Program-made: the position numbers and the translations under genes
From: Poecilobothrus nobilitatus
Taxonomy: Eukaryota; Arthropoda; Insecta; Diptera; Dolichopodidae
Direction of reading: 5' to 3'
NCBI GenBank assembly: GCA_947095535.1
Contig: OX352773.1
Span: 171,256,438 to 171,320,437 of the forward strand
DNA length: 64,000 bases
In this document: one piece after another, positions 57,493 to 64,000 of the stretch
Numbering within the stretch: position 1 is the stretch's first letter
Layout of the letters: every line of letters starts with the position of its first letter
The notes under the pieces: model-generated
Databases searched by the model: none
What the model was told of the DNA's origin: nothing
What the model saw: only the letters and a program-made list of their open reading frames with translations

Positions 57493-58094
57493 TATGTATA
57501 TACAGTAGACTTCTGTACTAAGAGCATTTCGTAACATTTTGTTTTTTGTTGTTTTTGTGTATCGCTTGCATTCCTACAAATTATTTTTGCATGTTGCCAG
57601 TTTCATTTGAAAATATTCTTGATTAATTATTATTACTACATAAAAAAATTGCAAAGGTAAAAAAAAAAGTTGTTTTAAAGTAGGAATATAATTTCCATGG
57701 ATTTTAAGCGTTAATAATAGTAATTCTTTAATTTTTCAATTTTATATACCTATAGTTTTTTTTTCTTCTGTTGAATATTCATCAAATAAATATTACAAAA
57801 CTACAACCCACTCATCAATCACAAGAATATTATTACATTGTCTTTAGATTTTTATTCTCTCTTATAAGTACACACATAAATTGTAAATACCTGTTCGGTT
57901 AACAATTAAAGAATTTCTATTAATTCTTTATTTTTCATGTAATGGGAGTGTTTTTTTTTGTTGCATTTTGAGTTGTGCTTGTATTATATATTTTTTCGCC
58001 TTTATCGTTTATACTATGTACATAGGCACAACTCTTAAATTATTAATAGCTATTGCAATATGTATGTACATATTTTTCAATCTAAAAAGTTAAG
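56781..58094. other. AT-rich non-coding DNA
   Basis: No gene or element recognised apart from the ATT microsatellite listed separately and a TACCTCCTTTACCTCCTTTA run at about 57373. Confidence 0.5.
57452..57490. repeat. (ATT)n microsatellite
   Basis: About 13 consecutive ATT units. Confidence 0.9.
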
Positions 58095-58800
58095 CGTTTT
58101 TAGCACATTTCCCAAAAACAAAATTGAAAAATTGCGCAAATTAGTTTTTTTTTCTGTCCGTTCGTCTGTTTAAAAAAACTTCTACATGGTTTAAGATGGA
58201 GCAATGAAATTTTAACCATGGATACATCTAATATAAAAATATTAATGTTGTAGAACAACTTTTTCATGTAGCCTCATCCAATACGGATGGATTTTTCTTG
58301 CCCTATTTTTAACTGCGTATATATATCACATGTTCTGCTTAACATTTTTTCAATTTAACAATCCTGCCATTCATCACGATTTTCTTTTTACCATTATATC
58401 AAAGTTATAGATTTTTTTTTTAATTTAGTATTTAAATTTATCGTTATGTTAAAACCAAATTTTACATGCATTTTTCTTCCTTCATAACTCCGACACGCTT
58501 TTAGATAGGGATTTGAAATTTTAAGAGAAGAAAGAACTTATTTATAAAAATTGAAAATTTACTATTTTTAAACATCTGTATCCTAGCACTTGTACAAATT
58601 TTTCTTCGGTAAGACATAAAAATTAAAGCTTCAGTAATATATTTGTAAGTGTGTTGACGTGTTTTGTTATAGTTATAATTCCTATTTTCACATTATATAG
58701 TCCTATTTTTTCTTATTAAATGGAATTTTCAAATTTTGGTGCAGAGTCACAATTTTAAACAGTTTGTATTGTCTTTTGGAAATGTGGGCCTTTAAAAATC
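58095..58800 (-). repeat. Dispersed repeat family F, copy 3
   Basis: Matches the 9180-10165 copy reversed, landmark by landmark: TTTTTAGCACATTTCCCAAA, CTGTCCGTTCGTCTGTTTAA (58156), AATTTTAACCATGGATACAT, TTAATGTTGTAGAACAACTT, TCATAACTCCGACACGCTTT (58483), CTTGTACAAATTTTTCTTCG (58589) and AATTAAAGCTTCAGTAATAT (58621). No shared open frame. Class unknown. Confidence 0.6.
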
Positions 58801-59661
58801 GTTTATTTACATGCTGTCTTGTTTTTATTATTTTTGTAATATTTAAAATAAGCATCACGTTCTTCTAAAACTGTTTTATTTTCATGGTAACTTTTACAAA
58901 TCATAAATACTAAAAATTAAAAACCTGTTTATTTTTTTCTGGTTCTTGAAAATTCTGACCTAAATAAATTAAAAAACCTAACCAAAATTTAAATAGATTA
59001 ATACTTTAAACATATGTATATACATATTTATTTTCTAAATTGAATTAAAGTTGATTCATGTTATGATTCAATAAAATGAAAATTAATTTTCATCGTACTT
59101 ATTGTTAATGGACTTATCTAATTAAATAATTAGCATCAAATTTTAAGAAACTTATAATGATATCTTAACATAACTGCCGGAAATCAGTAAGTAAAGTTAT
59201 TTTTATCTAAAACAAAAAGTACTTTATAAATGATTAATTATTATTTTATTTTAAAAAACTCTTACATAACACAATACACCATAGATGGTTTTGGATGGTT
59301 TCATTATATGGTAACTCACCCACCCTATTGACGGAGGAAATGTAAAATTTAAATATATATGATAATTAGAAATTTTTGATGGACGGAGCAAAAATGTATT
59401 GACTTGATATAGAAGTAGACCTAAAATGTTGAAAGATGAAAATTGGAGTTTAAAATATATAATAAAAGAAATTGGGAACAGATGATGCAGTTATGGTGTC
59501 GGGACAATTCGGATTAATTACCTGGAATTTCATTAAAAATATAGAACATATCTAATAAGATGTTCTAATTTATTGGAATTTGAAAGTACAGATAGTAAGT
59601 TTATATTGAATTATCTCGGAGAAGGTAAAAAATATGATACAAATTCTCAATTATATATAAA
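58801..59661. other. AT-rich non-coding DNA
   Basis: Nothing recognised. The 66-codon frame starting at 59573 runs from this stretch into the MITE that follows and is not a gene. Confidence 0.45.
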
Positions 59662-60100
59662 CAGAGTGTCCCACGTTAACTTTCACATAGAGCAGGAAGT
59701 GATGGTGAGAATCACAACGAACAAAAAATTCTATGGGAGGGGGGTTCTATTCTGGACCTTTTTCGACATATGAGAGATTAAAGGTGTTTTAGCGACTTTT
59801 CATAAAAAATCTTTAACTTTTGAACGTCTTGCTATAGAGAGATAAAAAAATGCATTTTGTAGAGTAAGTTGTCATATAAGTCATTTACAAAGTTATAAAG
59901 GTTCAAAATAATTTAAAATGAAAAATTTATGTTTCAAACTCAATTTTCTTTTGAAACACCCTGTATTTGGGGCACTTTTTAAAGCATATTTCGAAACAAC
60001 TTTTCAAGCCCTATAATTATTACCTATATAATAACCTTTTCTCTATCTCCAATCGTTTTTGAAATATAAAGAATAGAAAAGTGTGTGAAAGTTAACGTTG
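59662..60100. mobile_element. Possible MITE, right end shortened
   Basis: The left end CAGAGTGTCCCACGTTAACT-TTCACA is mirrored by GTGTGTGAAAGTTAACGTTG at 60081-60100, giving an inverted pair around ACGTTAACTTTCACA. The outermost CAGAGTGTC has no partner on the right, so the right terminus seems truncated. GAAACACCCTGTATTTGGGG at about 59954 may be a second terminus-like sequence inside. No coding content of note. Confidence 0.5.
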
Positions 60101-61777
60101 TATTTATGTATAAAGCAGAAAGTGTGCTTGTTTCTTTGTATGTTTGTTATTTATGCATTTTTGCACAGGTTGTATCGGATTGTAACCAAATTTCGGAATA
60201 TTTCTTTCAGGAATATGCTTTGGTGAGTTTAACTTACAATAATAGTTAAATACTCAGTTTTTTTGCAATTATAATTAACACAAATCATAAATTTAATTAA
60301 TTAACTATTTTTAACTAAACTTTTTTCTTTTTATCAGTAGATATTTTAATTTAACAAAAAAATTTAACATCAAATACCTACCGCGATTCTATAGAAAATT
60401 CATTCGCGATTTTAATCTGATACAGTTATAATATTCTAACTAAATGCGATTTAAATACAACTTTATGAGCAATGAAATGTTTAATCTAAAACGGTAATTC
60501 AATTTTCAGACCAAAAAAAAAATTATATTTTAATAAAACCTGTTTTCTACTAATTTTTCTAAAATCTTTTAAAATTTTCGCACAATTTTATTTTAAGTAT
60601 AGGTACATCAGATCGTTTGAAAAAAAAAAAAATTCCAGTGTAAATCTCTTAACTTTATTTTTAGTTTGAAAATAATTCATTCAGTTTTTATGCTGCTCAG
60701 ATAATGAATATTATGGTAGTATAGTGATATACATTTACCTTTAAAGTACTATACTTTACTCTATCGCTATATGCATCTTCTATATCAAATAAAATGAATC
60801 ACAAAAGAAGGAAATCATTACAATATTCTCTAGAATATTGTAAAGAATAATGTAAAGAAAAATGAATCATATTAAATTTATATATATATATATATATATA
60901 TATATGAATATATATATATATTGTATAATAAAATGCTGCTGATGATGCAATGAATATAAAACAAATGTTGTTCAAGATGACAGCATTATTGGATTTTCAA
61001 AGAAAATGTTTTTATTGTTTAGACAACGTAATTGAATTGAAAACAGGTTATAAGACAATTTTTTATGAAAAGAAAATCTTCAATATAAATAAATACAGAT
61101 TCTGAGACAATATTAAAAAAAAAAAAAAAAAATCTATAAAAGCAAAAAATTTGTAAAGTTATACAGGAAATAATTCGAAATTATCTATAGAAGTTTGAAT
61201 ATACATTAAAATTAAATTAAAAGAAAATGTTCACAATTTAATACAAACTTCCATTAGAAGTTTAAACATAAGAAACATAAGAAAATTAAATCAGATGCAA
61301 AAAATGATTATTTTTAATGATGAAATTAATATTTTGTTTGAATCGAATTGAAACGGTTTTTGCATTGAACCAAATGTATTTGAACCAACTAATATGATAG
61401 AATCAGATTATAATAAAATAATCCTGAATCTTGTATTTTTTTTTTTTTTTTTGGTTTGCTAATTGTTTAACTGTTAGGCTAATAAGCCTGTTTGCATCAT
61501 TGGTATTTTAGGAAATTGGGGATGTATAAGGGAAATAGCAATTTTGTATTTGAATATTTTCTTTGTTAACATTAGTTTATTTTTTTATCTGTGAATTATA
61601 AGTTGTAAATTAAAACTGTTAGTTTACATTTGTTATTTGTTTGTGTTTAGCATATATGTTTATATTTTTCTATATTTTTTTTTTTTTCCTAAGGAAGGTG
61701 TCTGTCTTCCAAAGACACCAAAAATTTCCAACTTGGTAGTGTCAGATTCTTACTTTAGTCAGTCCCACCTCCCCCTT
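60101..61777. other. AT-rich non-coding DNA
   Basis: No gene recognised. A (TA)n run lies at 60879-60905, and a short hairpin GGTGTCTGTCTTCCAAAGAC-ACC lies at about 61699. Confidence 0.45.
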
Positions 61778-62095
61778 TAGTCAATATAATGAGATGAAAC
61801 TCTTATCTGCGAACGCAGAATATTGACTAGGGAGTAAGGATAGGAAAGGATATGAATTGGATACGGAAACATTGAATTGGGAGTGGGATTGTAAGGAAAC
61901 AATAAATCCACCTATTATTATTACTGTTTGCTAACAGTGACTATAGCCGTTACACAAGTTACAACATGTAGTAGTATATGACATCTTACTACATGAGGTA
62001 ATTATTGAACTATCGCTGTAGCGGAGCTTATTATTGGTATTAGTATTCTTATTAATATTATTATTGTTTTACTACAGGGTCAGGACTATTGAAAT
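61778..62095 (+). repeat. Dispersed repeat D, copy 2
   Basis: Same order of blocks as 44921-45312 on the opposite strand: GTCAATATAATGAGATGAAA, GGAAAGGATATGAATTGGAT, GGAAACATTGAATTGGGAGT, GGATTGTAAGGAAACAATAA, GTTACAACATGTAGTAGTAT, and finally ACTACAGGGTCAGG. It carries a single copy of the segment that is duplicated in the other copy. Confidence 0.65.
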
Positions 62096-62354
62096 AATAA
62101 AGTATTAATTATTATTTCTCGTTAATTTAATCACCTGGTACCACACATTATTACGTGTTGCATTTCCAACCATAACGCGTATGTTATCGTAAAACTTAAA
62201 AAAAAAGTCAACATTTTCTTTTTAAACATTCCTTTCAACATCCAGTTATTATCCATATTTTCTAATTTCCTTTATTCTTATTACTTTTGCCTAATTTACC
62301 CAATCCCCAAACCAAACAATACATTGTACCATTGTATATTTCTAACGTGATGCT

Positions 62355-62425
62355 TGTTTTCAAAGGGGGCTGGCGCTTAGTTGGTTAAAGTTCAACACTA
62401 CCAAAAAGAATTCGCGCATGGATCT
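62355..62425 (+). repeat. tRNA-like box A fragment
   Basis: CTGGCGCTTAGTTGGTTAAA is a good box A. The expected box B position, about 35 bp on (GCATGGATCTTATT), matches poorly. Possibly a degraded tRNA-derived SINE; not a working tRNA. Confidence 0.25.
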
Positions 62426-62469
62426 TATTGAAGGCTTTCGAGGCGCTGACCTATCTTCATTAAAAAAAA

Positions 62470-64000
62470 GAATTTAATATAGGGGCCCTGAATAAAGGGT
62501 CGATCACCTTCACACATATAACAATGATTAATAGATTTCTGAACTCACTAGCTTTAAAATATAAGTTCAAATTCAGTTATATTAGAAACTTCCTATTACG
62601 TATAAATAAATTCTTTAATTTTTAATCGAATGCAGACATATAAAAAGTAAGTAAATTAAAATTATTTTTCAATTAATTAGCAATTTTATTCAAAAGGTGT
62701 AGTAGAATGCATTATAAAAATTATTATAAATTAATTTTGAGAAAACTTCAACTTAAAAATGCCCGCACAGTGTATATTATTTCACCGCATTCAATAAAAT
62801 TAAATTGAATCACTTTTTTCATGCATGAACGCTTCTATGTCAAAAACAAAAAAAAAAATATGAATACCTACTCCGTTTTTTTTTTTTTTTCTTAAATCCA
62901 CTTATCTTCCATTACTTTGAAACAAGTTTTTAATTTTACTGTTGCAAAAAAATTTGAATTTTGCGAAAAAAAATAAATAAATACACGCGAAAAAGGAAAT
63001 AATCAACAGACAGGTGATAAAAATTTATTCTTCTTCTTTGGTTTTATGAATGTAATTTCTTTAAAATCATTCATGAATTCCTATAAAATTCTCCATACTA
63101 CTTCTTTTTATTGTTACTGTTTATTGTTACACCAGGTTTACTTTACAGCATACACTCAGTAAGGTAAATCATTCAATAGATTTTTAGCTTAAAACAGAAA
63201 ATAAATAAAAAAAAAAAAAAGAGCAAGATAAATTTCCATATTTTAATTCTTTACTTTCAAGTTCATTGATGGCAGTTTGAATAATATTTTAATTTAAAAT
63301 TTTTTTATTTTATTTTATTTTTGGGATGCAACTCTGAACTCCCCTCAATCTCGCCTTAATTGTTTCATTCTAAAAAAAAATATATATTTTTACCATCATC
63401 AAACATCGACAACAATGTAACCATTTTTACTTATTTGAATTGTTTTTTGGAGAGTTTTTTTTATATTTATACTGTACCGGTTTAATTTTTTCGAAAAGTA
63501 AATAGACGAAATCAAATGACGCTAAAAAGGAATATAGTCAATTTTTTTCGTTAAAATATATTAAAATAAATAAAAAAGACTTCTTGTTAAATCAATTAAC
63601 AATATAGCAAAAAATCTTTGATATAAAGGAACATTGTTACTTATAAAAATTAAAAAGGCTATAATTGTGTTTTGTACCGCAATTTTATTCAATAAAATCT
63701 GACCACTTTAATTACGCATATACATATATATGTATGTGTTTTATGTATGACATTTAAAAAAAAACAATCTTATTATCAATATCATCATCTTCATAATCAT
63801 CATCATAATGATCAAGACATCATTTTCATAAATCATTAATAGCATCTTTATGAAATTTTAATTTTTGTTTTTTTAAAGGCACATACGATACGATTACGAA
63901 TACCACTTCCTTTAAAAATTAAATATTTTCTCTCCTTTTCACTCCTACCATATTTATTATTATATTCGCAGCAGCTCTTATTTATTTTGAATTCGAAGAA
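62470..64000. other. AT-rich non-coding DNA
   Basis: Nothing recognised apart from an ATC/ATA simple stretch at about 63775-63845. Confidence 0.5.

Noticed and set aside
61730..62395. 10-bp inverted pair TTGGTAGTGT / ACACTACCAA bracketing repeat D copy 2
   Set aside because: Too short and not found around copy 1, so it is probably coincidence.
1..64000. CRISPR array, rRNA genes or prokaryotic operons
   Set aside because: No regularly spaced repeats with unique spacers, no rRNA-like blocks, and no ribosome-binding-site/ORF organisation; the DNA is clearly animal nuclear.

Overview
The window reads as non-coding DNA from a brachyceran fly. It is very A+T-rich (roughly four fifths by eye), full of poly-A/poly-T tracts and (TA)n / TACATATATG-type runs. 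No open reading frame longer than about 160 codons is present. The fly assignment rests on two dispersed repeats (22890-23590 and 30853-31368). They carry a GACGGACGGAC block followed by wording close to a sequence common in Drosophila and other higher flies, and they end in a hairpin of the type TATACCC...GGGTATA. I found no convincing host exon, so this is either a large intron or an intergenic desert. All work was done by reading; boundaries may be off by several bases, and no similarity search was run.

Nearly every recognisable signal is a transposable element or its remains. Left part (1-18 kb): a tRNA-headed SINE (2741), an inverted-repeat element with three copies of its own terminus (3331), a TA-flanked MITE (5403), copy 1 of dispersed family F (9180), an 807-bp Mutator-like element with an 8-bp target duplication and a transposase remnant (11273), a 5'-truncated Jockey-like retrotransposon with a 12-bp target duplication (12979), another MITE (16374) and a reverse-transcriptase tail (17099).

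Middle part (18-32 kb): further family F copies, a pair of inverted minisatellite arrays (19913-20735), a nested cluster in which element B (22012-22646) sits inside element A (21615-22890) followed by a G-family repeat, a 539-bp inverted-repeat element (25985), and an internally deleted mariner-type transposon with both terminal inverted repeats and TA duplications (29232-30173). Family E, a non-LTR retrotransposon with RNase H and a conserved C-terminus, has four degenerate 3' fragments (33118 +, 37255 -, 43005 -, 56189 +).

Right part (41-64 kb): unclassified repeat D (two copies), a second SINE copy and a tRNA-like SINE head, a hAT-type MITE with a perfect 8-bp duplication (51121), a second A element (53636), a candidate decayed coding segment of unknown origin (54743), a further family F copy (58095) and a MITE near 59.7 kb. 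The rest is AT-rich low-complexity sequence in which I see nothing.

There are no genes here that work together as a system. The most interesting structure is that one ~90-bp module (core GTTGGTTACAAAATCAGG) recurs, often as inverted pairs, inside otherwise different inverted-repeat elements. This suggests a family of foldback-like non-autonomous transposons that exchange their interiors.
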